Shown here: positions 31,853 to 40,653 of the stretch, one piece after another | Numbering within the stretch: the stretch's first letter is position 1 | Layout: each line of letters starts with the position of its first letter | DNA from: SpSt-1165 sp964391725 | GTDB taxonomy: Bacteria; Chloroflexota; Anaerolineae; Anaerolineales; Anaerolineaceae | Assembly: GCA_964391725.1 (NCBI GenBank) | Contig: CAYMNB010000010.1 | Coordinates: 1-64,000 of the forward strand | DNA: 64,000 nt | Reading direction: 5' to 3' | Translations under genes and position numbers: made by a program | The notes under the pieces: model-generated | Told to the model about the DNA's origin: nothing | What the model saw: the letters and a program-made list of their open reading frames with translations, nothing else | Databases searched by the model: none

Positions 31853-34255
31853 ATGCAATACGGATATTTTGAAGATGCAGCAAGAGAATATGTCATTACC
31901 AACCTGTTCACCCCAGTGAAGTGGATCAATTATATTGGCACGCTCAATTTCGGTGGATTTGTCGATCACACCGGAGGAGCGCTGATCTGCAAACAAGATC
32001 CTGCCTTGAACCGTATCACCAAATACATACCGCAGCTGCCCTCTGCAGATTTCAAAGGAGAGAGCCTGTATTTGCGTTTCCACCAGGAAAATGGATATGA
32101 CATCTATTCTCCCTTTTACACCCCCACATTAAAAACCTTGGATCGTTATGAATGTCATGTGGGCTTGGGCTACACCACCATCATCAGCGAACGCAACGGC
32201 ATCCGGGCAGAGATCACCATATTTGTTCCCAGCCATTACAAAGCAGAGATCCGCCGCATAACCATCACCAACATTTCGCACAACCCAATCACCCTCGATG
32301 CGATCCCCGTGGTGGAATACACCCATTTTGACGCGTTGAAACAATTCACCAACGCTGATTGGGTGCCGCAAACCATGCAAAGCCGCACTCACCACGATGC
32401 TGACAATCAATTAATCCTGACTCAATATGCCTTCATGAAACGCGACACAGCCATCAACTACTTCTCGGGCAGTCTTCTCGCTGATTCTTTCGAAACTGAT
32501 CGCAAAATTTTTCTTGGTAACAACGAATATGGCAGTTGGTCAAATCCACTCTCTTTGCAGAATCGATCTCTGTCAAATTCTGAAGCCAACCGTGGTGACA
32601 ACATTGCCGCTATCCTTTACCCTCTGGGCACGTTGCAGCCTGGTGAAAGCCGTACCCTCATCACCCAATTGGGCCAGACCGACAGGATAACATCAGTGGC
32701 GGCCGATATCCATTCTTTCCGCCAACCACAAACGGTGGAAACTGCTCTGTCTGAATTAAAGCAATTCTGGGATGACTACCTCGCGCATCTGCAGGTGAAC
32801 ACACCCGATCAAATGTTTAATACATTGGTCAACGTACACAATGCGCGCCAGTGTTACATCACCAAAAACTGGTCGCGTTACCTGTCTTTGTATCAGTTGG
32901 GTTTGGGCGCTCGCGGCATCGGTACGCGCGACAGTTCGCAAGATATTCTGGGTGTGGTGCATGCGGTGCCGCAAGAAGCCAAAATCCTGCTGCGGCAATT
33001 GATCAGTGTTCAATCCATCAATGGCTATGCCTACCATCAATTTTACCCACTCACCATGGAAGCCAATATGGGGGATTCAGCCGGTGAGGAAGACCGCCCC
33101 AAATATTACAGCGATGATTTTCTTTGGACCGTACAGGCAATCGCCGCCTATCTCAAAGAAACTGGTGATCTGGCCTTTCTGGATGAGACCATTCCTTTCT
33201 ATGAAAAAGATGCCAGCGACCAGCCTTTAGAAATTGGCACCGTCAGAGAACACATTGACCGTGGCATCACTTTCAGCCTGCATGACACCGGTCGGCATGG
33301 ATTGTGCCTGCTAGGTTTTGCCGATTGGAACGATACCATCAACCTGCCAGCTGGCGCCGAATCCGCCTTCACCACCTGTTTGTTGGGTGTTGCGCTCAAA
33401 GAGCGTATCGCCATCGCTGAATTGGACAATGATCCGACAACCCTAAAGCGGCTTGAAGGGCAATATCACGCACTTAAGAAAACCTTCAACGAAGTCGCCT
33501 GGACCGGTGATTGGTATTTGAGTTATTTTGACGAACAGGGCAATCCCCTGGGTTCGCCCGGCAATGAATTTGGCAAAATATATGTGTACGGACAAACCTG
33601 GCCGATCCTGGCAGGCTTTGCGGATGAGGAAAAAGCCCATAAATCACTGGCCGCCATACACCAATATCTGGTAACTGAACAAGGCATTAAGCTGAGCACC
33701 CCTGGTTACGATGGCTTTGACCCCCATGTTGGCGGTATCAGCACCTATCCTCCCGGTGCCAAAGAAAACTGCGGCATCTTCATGCATGTCAATCCCTGGG
33801 TTATCATGGCAGAAACCATCACCGGCAATGCCCAGCGAGCTTATGAGTATCATCAATTCACCAATCCGGCGCTGAAGAATGACATCATTGATCGGTATGA
33901 GTGTGAACCTTATGTCTATGCGCAAAATATCTTGAGTGACGAACACCCCCAGTTTGGATTAGCCCGCAATAGCTGGCTTTCTGGTACGGCAGCGTGGATG
34001 TATGTGGCAGCCACCCAGTACATTTTGGGCATCCAGCCCACCTATCAGGGACTCAGCATATCACCTCGCTTGCCAGAACAATGGGAAAAAGTCACTGTGA
34101 CAAGGAAATTCCGTGGTGCAGACTATCAAATCACCATCGCGAAGCACCCAGAAACACAGAAAACCATGCGACTAACCGTAGATAGCCATCCCATTGTTGG
34201 GAATACCATTCCCATCTTCACAGAAGGATCACACCAAATTGTGGTCTGGTTGTAA
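31853..34255 (+). CDS. GH94 family phosphorylase of divergent specificity
   Basis: A second 800 aa GH94 enzyme, 10 bases downstream of the first, with GGGAGG as ribosome site. It opens with the same pattern (QYGYFEDAAREYVIT) and keeps the catalytic Asp in LLGFADWNDTINL. The substrate-binding region after it differs: GGALICKQDPALNRITKY replaces the GGYSFYxDxRLRRxTRYRYN signature, and AGAESAFTTCLL replaces the loop that faces the +1 sugar. It is therefore a tandem relative that probably phosphorolyses a different beta-glucoside (for example laminaribiose, cellobionate or a longer oligosaccharide). Which one cannot be told from sequence alone. Confidence 0.85.
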   Translation: MQYGYFEDAAREYVITNLFTPVKWINYIGTLNFGGFVDHTGGALICKQDPALNRITKYIPQLPSADFKGESLYLRFHQENGYDIYSPFYTPTLKTLDRYECHVGLGYTTIISERNGIRAEITIFVPSHYKAEIRRITITNISHNPITLDAIPVVEYTHFDALKQFTNADWVPQTMQSRTHHDADNQLILTQYAFMKRDTAINYFSGSLLADSFETDRKIFLGNNEYGSWSNPLSLQNRSLSNSEANRGDNIAAILYPLGTLQPGESRTLITQLGQTDRITSVAADIHSFRQPQTVETALSELKQFWDDYLAHLQVNTPDQMFNTLVNVHNARQCYITKNWSRYLSLYQLGLGARGIGTRDSSQDILGVVHAVPQEAKILLRQLISVQSINGYAYHQFYPLTMEANMGDSAGEEDRPKYYSDDFLWTVQAIAAYLKETGDLAFLDETIPFYEKDASDQPLEIGTVREHIDRGITFSLHDTGRHGLCLLGFADWNDTINLPAGAESAFTTCLLGVALKERIAIAELDNDPTTLKRLEGQYHALKKTFNEVAWTGDWYLSYFDEQGNPLGSPGNEFGKIYVYGQTWPILAGFADEEKAHKSLAAIHQYLVTEQGIKLSTPGYDGFDPHVGGISTYPPGAKENCGIFMHVNPWVIMAETITGNAQRAYEYHQFTNPALKNDIIDRYECEPYVYAQNILSDEHPQFGLARNSWLSGTAAWMYVAATQYILGIQPTYQGLSISPRLPEQWEKVTVTRKFRGADYQITIAKHPETQKTMRLTVDSHPIVGNTIPIFTEGSHQIVVWL

Positions 34256-34273
34256 ACTCCTCAAAGTTTTGGT

Positions 34274-34279
34274 TATAAT
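34274..34279 (+). promoter_or_regulatory. -10 element and structured leader before the GGDEF-like gene
   Basis: TATAAT lies 72 bases before the ATG at 34351. The leader can form two small hairpins: ATGAG/CTCAT (34289-34305) and, partly competing with it, CATGCC/GGCATG (about 34302-34318). It does not match any riboswitch class I can recognise. Confidence 0.35.
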
Positions 34280-34350
34280 AAATCAGTATGAGGATTTTCT
34301 CATGCCATTAAGGGCATGGCTATTGGTATTTACCTAAAGGATCTGTCTGG

Positions 34351-35142
34351 ATGAAGAACTTTTTTGTTGCATTTTGGTCACTGATACTCATCATCGTCTT
34401 CTTTGTATTTCTATTACATTTTCAGGCATGGGAACTTTTTCAGCTGTCTACCTTGCCGCTGGTATTCGCTATTGCGCTGCCTCTCTCCCTCTACGCCAGT
34501 CATTCCTGGAAATTCGGAATATCCACCAACCTTCTCATCGTTTTGATCTTCAATCTAATCATTCACCTGGTCGTGCTTCAAAATGTCCAGCCATTTTACC
34601 AATATCTGGCAGAATTTATTCTGCTTGCGTTGACCGTTATCGCCGCTACCATCTGCGGGCAAAAACTGCGGGAGTTTGCAAAAGAATACGACCTGGTCTC
34701 AGCGCTGTTTGCAGACAAGAAAATCCCTCACCTCGACGACATCCGATCATTAATCGAATCAGAATTCGCACGTGGTACCCGTTATAATTATCCCATATCG
34801 ATGGTATTACTGCAAAGCAACACAGATCAAAACACAGAACTGCAACTCAAGGCGGAATTCCTGACCAATTTGTTCAGCGAACGCCTCGCGGGCAATGAGT
34901 TATCAACCTTTTTGGTTGAAAAAAGTCGTATCACCGACATACTGGTCAAATCAGAGGTAGAGAACGAATACCTCATGATATGTCCGGGTACGGACCGTCC
35001 ATCTGCAGAACTTCTCATCGAAAGGCTCAGGAAGGCACAAACAAACGGAAAAATGGTTGATTTCCAGGCCACCATCGCAGCCTTTCCTGATGATGCTCGT
35101 TCATTCAACAGTTTACTCGAACAGTTAAGGATAAGCCGTTGA
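34351..35142 (+). CDS. Membrane protein with a degenerate GGDEF-like domain
   Basis: Four hydrophobic helices (about residues 5-105) precede a cytoplasmic domain whose pattern follows diguanylate cyclases: IESEFARGTRYNYPISMVLLQ resembles the start of a GGDEF domain, and CPGTDRPSAELLIERLRKA with TIAAFPDDARSFNSLLEQL resembles its end. The signature itself is missing: the place of GGDEF reads VENEY. It therefore cannot make c-di-GMP. It may bind a ligand or act as a scaffold. It lies 123 bases upstream of a BcsB-like polysaccharide synthase subunit gene, a context in which GGDEF-type regulators are common. Assignment rests on weak similarity. Confidence 0.55.
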   Translation: MKNFFVAFWSLILIIVFFVFLLHFQAWELFQLSTLPLVFAIALPLSLYASHSWKFGISTNLLIVLIFNLIIHLVVLQNVQPFYQYLAEFILLALTVIAATICGQKLREFAKEYDLVSALFADKKIPHLDDIRSLIESEFARGTRYNYPISMVLLQSNTDQNTELQLKAEFLTNLFSERLAGNELSTFLVEKSRITDILVKSEVENEYLMICPGTDRPSAELLIERLRKAQTNGKMVDFQATIAAFPDDARSFNSLLEQLRISR

Positions 35143-35265
35143 CAATTTCTTAAAATTTTTTATTATTAATATCATTTTAATGGTATTATTTAGCAAATAA
35201 GCCCACATTAACAATATCACACATGATCCACCATTCAACTAACAGAGCAATCTGGGGAGAAGATT

Positions 35266-37752
35266 ATGAATAAAAAGTTTCTATTACCGTTATTAGTACT
35301 ACTTTTTTTGGCAATTCCCACAAGTTTTATCCTGGCACAGGGAAACCCGGCGCAATTACAGGTTGACCCGACGCCCACCCCGCTGCCTTTGCCGCCGGAT
35401 GCACGGCCCACACCCCTGCCAAATATTACTGAATATGAAAATCAGGCTTCCTTTACCTTCGCCAACATCGGTGAAGTAACCACGATTTTGCGCTATCCTG
35501 GGCAGCAAAACTTGTACGCCAACTTTCCGAACCAATGGCAATTGATCGCCGGGTCTGGCGAAGCAGAAAAACTCCCACCTGGGGCCACTGACACCCTGGC
35601 AAACAGCCGTTTTGCTGGTGTTTCTTTCATCGAAATTCATTATGACTTTGCTGACACAGCCACAGAGGAAAGTACCGGGGCAGAACAAACCTATTGGAGA
35701 CTGCAGGAACTATATCCCTGGATTTCCCGCCCAGGTATCGAAGTCTACATCAACGAAATTCTGATTGGCATGTTTATCCCTGAGGTAGGTACAGATTTAC
35801 GCGTGCAGATGCCGATTCCGCCTCTCCTCACCATGTTAAGCGCTGAAAATCCCTATAACGAATACAACATTGAAATTGCCTTTTACAGCGATGGTGACAT
35901 CTACTGCAATTATGACGGGCTGCTGACTATCTATGATGATTCAAGCATCAATATCAATTATTACTGGCGGTCTGCTTTCAGGGTGTTGTCGAACCTGCCG
36001 AGACCCCTTGTGCAGGACACATTCATCCCGGAAACGCTTGCCTTGATCGTGTCCGACCAGCCCACTGCAGCAGATATTGAAGCCATCACCTGGGTTTCCA
36101 GCAGCATTGCTCAAAACTCATTTACCAACATCAATTTCCAGGTATTCAAAGGCAACGAAGTGACACAGGATGACCTGACAGACAAAAGCGCTGTCATCAT
36201 CGGTTCCCCTGCTGAAAATAGTTTCCTGCGACAACTGTACAATGGAAATCTGCTTCCCAGCGGGTTGTCAGCCAACGGCAGAACCATCATTGCCAATAAC
36301 AACCCTGTTGCCAAAGAGACTGGTGTGTTGCAGATCATCCCTTCCAATGTTAATCCGCTTTTCACCTTTGTGACCATCACTGGTGAAACCGACATTGCCA
36401 TCGCTCGTGCCGCCAAGGCATTTGCCAGCCCCCCCATCGGTGCGACTTATCAGCTTTTGCTGGTTGATTATGACTTTCCACGCAGCACCGGGGTGACACC
36501 ATTGGAAGAAATAGTCATTGATCAAGCTACCGGCATCGAAGCGACTCGAAATCTATTCACTTTTGCAAGCCTTGGATTCCGTCAAAGAACAACACAGGGT
36601 ATTGGCTTACAGCGCTTCTTCCTTAGTTTTTACGTACCGCGCGATGTAATCATCGATGACGACCTGACATTGACCGTGAATTACCTGTATTCTGACGCCA
36701 TCGACCGCAATTCTTCCAACATGGTGGTGTACATGAATAATCAGCCGGTAGGCAATCTGCCGATGGATACAACACCGACCGAAATTCAAACCGCCGAAGT
36801 CACCATTAAAAAAGAAAATGTGGTTCAGGGTAGCGTCAACGTAATTCGTATCGATGGACAGGTCAACATAACCCTGATTTGCGAAGACTATGATCCTGCC
36901 ATCTATTGGTTGACCGTTTACGCCGATTCCCAACTGACCATTCCCTATACAAAAGTGACCAATGCGGTAGATATCGCACCGATTGTGAACCCGATCGTTC
37001 CCTTTGCCTTTGAACCAAACCATGTCGTGGTTTTGGGAACCAACCCCAACAACGCCCAAATGAGTGCTCTGGCTGATGTTTATAACCAGCTTGGCAACCT
37101 CAACAGAACAACCGATTTCGATGTGACCATCAGTCTGGAGGACAATGTAGACTTAAACCAATATCCCGACCACGATGTTCTGATGATCGGCTTGCCAACT
37201 TCATCCCTATTCATCGAACAAGTCAACGAAAGATTGCCGCAGCCATTCACTGCGGGAACAAACAACCTGCAACAACTCATTGGACAAACAGCTTATCAAC
37301 TGGTTCCTGGCATTGATCTGGGTGTTATCCAGGCGATCCCCGCCCAGGCGAATCCAGCCCGCATGATATCACTATTGACCGGCACCACTGAACAGGGTTT
37401 TGATTGGGGCATCCAAGAGATCCTTGACAATGGCTCCTTCCTGTCTGGCGATTTATTCTTCGTGCAGGAAACAACCACAAACGGTTTCTTCTCCACCCTT
37501 TTCTCACAGGCAGTACTGGACACCATGGTCAGCGAAGTGCTCGACGAACAGGAATTTGTGCCTGCTGGAGAGGCAGAGACAGAGGAGGAGGATGATTCTG
37601 ACGGTATCGTCACCACAGAAGGATTATATATCCGCGACGACGTTACTGACACCACCCGCCCAATCCTGATGATCGCTGGCATAGCCATCGTAGGCCTTCT
37701 GATCATCATCTATCTCGGAACACGTATCGCCAGCGGCGGCAAACGCAAGTAA
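35266..37752 (+). CDS. BcsB-like cellulose/exopolysaccharide synthase accessory subunit
   Basis: An 828 aa exported protein: N-terminal signal peptide (LLPLLVLLFLAIPTSFILA), a Pro-rich linker (DPTPTPLPLPPDARPTP), duplicated BcsB-type carbohydrate-binding and flavodoxin-like modules (FYSDGDIYCNYDGLLTIYDD, then NYLYSDAIDRNSSNMVVYMN), and one C-terminal transmembrane helix (about 797-820) with a basic tail. BcsB guides the glucan chain emerging from BcsA and anchors to it through the C-terminal helix. No BcsA-like GT2 gene is next to it. In a single-membrane cell the protein would sit on the outer face of the cytoplasmic membrane. GGGGAG precedes the ATG. A bidirectional terminator follows. Confidence 0.78.
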   Translation: MNKKFLLPLLVLLFLAIPTSFILAQGNPAQLQVDPTPTPLPLPPDARPTPLPNITEYENQASFTFANIGEVTTILRYPGQQNLYANFPNQWQLIAGSGEAEKLPPGATDTLANSRFAGVSFIEIHYDFADTATEESTGAEQTYWRLQELYPWISRPGIEVYINEILIGMFIPEVGTDLRVQMPIPPLLTMLSAENPYNEYNIEIAFYSDGDIYCNYDGLLTIYDDSSININYYWRSAFRVLSNLPRPLVQDTFIPETLALIVSDQPTAADIEAITWVSSSIAQNSFTNINFQVFKGNEVTQDDLTDKSAVIIGSPAENSFLRQLYNGNLLPSGLSANGRTIIANNNPVAKETGVLQIIPSNVNPLFTFVTITGETDIAIARAAKAFASPPIGATYQLLLVDYDFPRSTGVTPLEEIVIDQATGIEATRNLFTFASLGFRQRTTQGIGLQRFFLSFYVPRDVIIDDDLTLTVNYLYSDAIDRNSSNMVVYMNNQPVGNLPMDTTPTEIQTAEVTIKKENVVQGSVNVIRIDGQVNITLICEDYDPAIYWLTVYADSQLTIPYTKVTNAVDIAPIVNPIVPFAFEPNHVVVLGTNPNNAQMSALADVYNQLGNLNRTTDFDVTISLEDNVDLNQYPDHDVLMIGLPTSSLFIEQVNERLPQPFTAGTNNLQQLIGQTAYQLVPGIDLGVIQAIPAQANPARMISLLTGTTEQGFDWGIQEILDNGSFLSGDLFFVQETTTNGFFSTLFSQAVLDTMVSEVLDEQEFVPAGEAETEEEDDSDGIVTTEGLYIRDDVTDTTRPILMIAGIAIVGLLIIIYLGTRIASGGKRK

Positions 37753-37772
37753 ATTTTTTAATGAATTTCATA

Positions 37773-37808
37773 AAAAAGGAATCCCCAGCTAATCGGGGAT
37801 TCCTTTTT
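37773..37808 (+). terminator. Bidirectional intrinsic terminator
   Basis: AAAAAGGAATCCCC (37773-37786) pairs perfectly with GGGGATTCCTTTTT (37795-37808), 14 bp, with T-runs on both strands. It separates the BcsB-like gene from the convergent exopolysaccharide operon and overlaps the last bases of the acetyltransferase gene. Confidence 0.85.
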
Positions 37809-38391
37809 ATACTATCTGTACCGTTTCATTTTGAAGTGAATACTTCCTGCCACAGTGGCATCGACTGCATCCCCCGGCAAATGTAAGCGGCAAGCCGCAA
37901 CGGCAAACCCATCCCTTTTGGCGAGCAGGATTTCCCGCAACCACCGCACATGGTCGAACATCTTTTGTAACAACCGCTCCTGCGCCAATGGTGGCAAATT
38001 CACCTACAGTGATACCAGGCAAAATTACAGCGCCCGCACCAATCGCTGCCCCCTGTTTGACCAGTGTTGGCGAAAGCCAGCTGTGATCTTGATAGCGATG
38101 ACTTGCTTCCGGCAGGCGAGGTGAGCGCGGATGACGGTCATTGGTGAAAAAGACCCCTGGCCCGACAAACACACCATCCTCGAGTGTGACGCCTTCCCAT
38201 AACATATTGCCATTTTTAATGGTCACATTGCTGCCAACGGCAACCCCGCTTTCCATGAACGTGTTGTCACCAATGTTGCAACTATCTCCGATGCTGACCC
38301 CGTCCATGATATGACAAAAAGCCCAAATTTTTGTACCTTTGCCAATGTCCTGTGTGTCCACGATCGCTGTTGGATGAACAAAATAATCCAT
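37807..38391 (-). CDS. Left-handed beta-helix sugar N-acetyltransferase, WbpD/WlbB-like
   Basis: Hexapeptide-repeat acetyltransferase of 194 aa related to UDP-2-acetamido-3-amino-2,3-dideoxyglucuronate N-acetyltransferases: YFVHPTAIVDTQDIGKGTKIW start, FTNDRHPRSPR insertion with the catalytic-type His and Asn, and AIGAGAVILPGITVGEFATIGAGAVVT. The C-terminus carries a Cys-rich tail (CRCGLPL, CSRCHCG) able to bind zinc, common in WbpD relatives. It is the last gene of the minus-strand operon. The frame extends to a TTG at 38403, but the ATG at 38391 has GGAG seven bases upstream. With the oxidoreductase at 47910 and aminotransferase at 49013 it could make a diacetamido sugar. Confidence 0.82.
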   Translation of the reverse strand: MDYFVHPTAIVDTQDIGKGTKIWAFCHIMDGVSIGDSCNIGDNTFMESGVAVGSNVTIKNGNMLWEGVTLEDGVFVGPGVFFTNDRHPRSPRLPEASHRYQDHSWLSPTLVKQGAAIGAGAVILPGITVGEFATIGAGAVVTKDVRPCAVVAGNPARQKGWVCRCGLPLTFAGGCSRCHCGRKYSLQNETVQIV

Positions 38392-38418
38392 CGTACTCTC
38401 CAAATTAACTATTATTCT

Positions 38419-39603
38419 CTATCTCTGAAATAAATGCTGCAGCAGGGAGAAATATTTCGCCTTTTCCAAATCCCATTGCCATTCTGGCAGGAGGTTGGCA
38501 TCATTAATCGTCACCGCCTCACGCAATTGGTTGCGATCAGCCAGGCACTGCTGGATGACCTTGGCGAATTCATCAACATCCCCGGCCGCAAAAAGAAACG
38601 CCTTGCCATTTTTGAAAAGCTGATCAATCACCTTCAGCCGACTGGCGATCACAGGCAAGCCCATAATCGTGAACTCCAGCACCTTGGTTGGAATGGCGAT
38701 ATCCATGTGGGCATCTGGAAAGGCAGGATAAATGCCCGCATCGGCATTCACAAGGGCGGCCGGCACCTCTTCCATAGACACCGCTGGCAGGATGTTGACC
38801 CACCTGCCAAGTCTCAACGAGGCAACCAGTTCTCTCAACGCTTGCTTGTATGCATTTTCCGGCCCAATGATGCGAAGTTCAATCGCAGGGTATGAATTCT
38901 TCACAATATCGATAGCACGGATGGCAATGTCAAGGCCATACCTTGGCGCGATCGTCCCTGGGTAAACGAGCACAAACTTCTGTAAATTGTCGTTTTTGAA
39001 TGCTGCAAACTTTTCCCGGTTATATACCTTACGATCTGGGAAATTTCTTATCACGGTGATTTTTTCGGGCTCTGTACCACGTTCTATGATATTGTCACGA
39101 AAATTCTCATTGGCACAAATCACTGCATTGGCAAACCAGATTGAGCAACGCTCCTCGAGCTGAAGGAGTTGAACCAGGGTGCTGTCTTCTTTCGCCCGAA
39201 ACTTTGATTGATAAAATTCTGGCACCGGGTCATGGATATCAAGAATCACTTTCGCGCCAAAAATCCGCGGAATAAGGGCCGAAAAGACCAAAAAATCGGG
39301 CATATTGTGAACATGTACCACATCATATCTGCGAAATAAGTATAGCCAGCTGAGAACGAGGAAGTAACAAACAAACGCCAATCCGTATTCCAGAATAAAC
39401 TCAATGGCGTTGGCACTATTGCCATGGGGTATCAAAATGGGCGTCACCCGAATTGATCCATTTACACGCGTGCGCCTGACCTGTTCCCGTTCGCGGGCAC
39501 AGACAACATCAACCGTGTGACCCTGTTCTACCAGGCTTTCTGCATAACGAATGACACGCTGGTCAACATAGTAATTCTGGTGAACAAGCATGCAAATTTT
39601 CAT
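38419..39603 (-). CDS. Glycosyltransferase family 4
   Basis: GT-B enzyme of 394 aa: MKICMLVHQNYYVDQRVIRYAE start, acceptor-domain strand DVVHVHNMPDFL, and a GT4 C-terminal domain with LVYPGTIAPRYGLDIAIRAI, the ALVNADAGIYPAF and IPTKVLEFTIMGLPVIAS donor-binding E/G-containing segment. A hydrophobic stretch (FVCYFLVLSWLYLF, about 77-91) could touch the membrane. It would add one sugar to the lipid-linked repeat unit; donor and acceptor unknown. Confidence 0.85.
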   Translation of the reverse strand: MKICMLVHQNYYVDQRVIRYAESLVEQGHTVDVVCAREREQVRRTRVNGSIRVTPILIPHGNSANAIEFILEYGLAFVCYFLVLSWLYLFRRYDVVHVHNMPDFLVFSALIPRIFGAKVILDIHDPVPEFYQSKFRAKEDSTLVQLLQLEERCSIWFANAVICANENFRDNIIERGTEPEKITVIRNFPDRKVYNREKFAAFKNDNLQKFVLVYPGTIAPRYGLDIAIRAIDIVKNSYPAIELRIIGPENAYKQALRELVASLRLGRWVNILPAVSMEEVPAALVNADAGIYPAFPDAHMDIAIPTKVLEFTIMGLPVIASRLKVIDQLFKNGKAFLFAAGDVDEFAKVIQQCLADRNQLREAVTINDANLLPEWQWDLEKAKYFSLLQHLFQR

Positions 39604-39657
39604 TCAATCAATGCCCTGTATAGGAATAACTTACCCTTTGAACCTGGCACTATTATT

Positions 39658-40653
39658 TCAACCTTTCCTATCAGAAGAATCCGACTGCTTTTTTCGGTCA
39701 ATTATCTGTTGGTAAATTTGCCAGACACGGTCTGCTGAATGATGTATACCATAAGCCTGCATTCTTTCACGCCCACGGCAGCGCAAACCGCTTTTCAGCA
39801 CCATTGCCACCTTGTCTGCCATGTCTGTTGGATTCCTTTTTGCCAAATAGCAATTTTCCACTCCGTCGATTAACTCGCTAACATCTCCCGCATCGACGGT
39901 TACAACCGGCAAATTACAGGCAAGCGCTTCGCGAATGGCAACAGGACTGCCTTCATGTTCAGACGCCAGCACACACACATCACAGGCATTGAAATATAGC
40001 GCCATTGTTGCATGGGACTTGTCGTGAACGACCACAAGCTCGCTTCGCGGAATCATAGCTTTGACCAATTGCATCATTTCTTCGACAATGTCAAACCGCT
40101 TGACCAACCGGGCAGGATTCCATGGGAAAAGAATCAATTTTTTGTCCAATGGCAGTCCTAACTGTTTTCGGGCATCAGCCTGATCAATCAGCGGTAACCT
40201 GGACAAAGAAACGCCAAAAGGTATCACATGAGCATCCTCCCGCCCAGACGCTTTTTTCATTTCTTCCGTCATTACAATGACAACATCCGCTCGCCTCGCA
40301 GCCGATGTGCCGATTTTTTTATCACGTTGATCGCTTTCACCTTCGCTTAACAAATCGGAGCCCAGAAAGGTAGCCACCACCGGCATACGTTTCTGCAACA
40401 GGGCAATATAAACGCTCAATCCATAAAAAGCATGCACCAGGTCATATTTTGGTCTTTGCAGATTCATCCACAAGAACTTCATAGCAGCCTTTAGGTAAGC
40501 AATCGGGTTTCCGGTTTGAATAGATATCACATCAAACTCCGCCCCCTTCTGTGCCAACATTCGTTGTTGAATGCCGACACTGGGGGTTCCCGTGTGGTCA
40601 TCCTCCGGATACACATTTGACACAAGCAGAATGCGAATAGGTTCAGTTGCCAT
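39658..40653 (-). CDS. Glycosyltransferase family 4
   Basis: GT-B enzyme of 331 aa with the N-terminal glycine loop RILLVSNVYPEDDHTGTPSV, VTFLGSDLLSEG in the acceptor domain, LILFPWNPARLVKRFDI opening the donor domain, and VLASEHEGSPVAIREALAC as the EX7E nucleotide-sugar motif. The stretch TFLGSD replaces the more usual HGSD. The start overlaps the deacetylase gene by 11 bases. Confidence 0.86.
   Translation of the reverse strand: MATEPIRILLVSNVYPEDDHTGTPSVGIQQRMLAQKGAEFDVISIQTGNPIAYLKAAMKFLWMNLQRPKYDLVHAFYGLSVYIALLQKRMPVVATFLGSDLLSEGESDQRDKKIGTSAARRADVVIVMTEEMKKASGREDAHVIPFGVSLSRLPLIDQADARKQLGLPLDKKLILFPWNPARLVKRFDIVEEMMQLVKAMIPRSELVVVHDKSHATMALYFNACDVCVLASEHEGSPVAIREALACNLPVVTVDAGDVSELIDGVENCYLAKRNPTDMADKVAMVLKSGLRCRGRERMQAYGIHHSADRVWQIYQQIIDRKKQSDSSDRKG

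Noticed and set aside
34274..34350. A c-di-GMP riboswitch before the GGDEF-like gene
   Set aside because: The leader is too short and lacks the conserved GEMM features.
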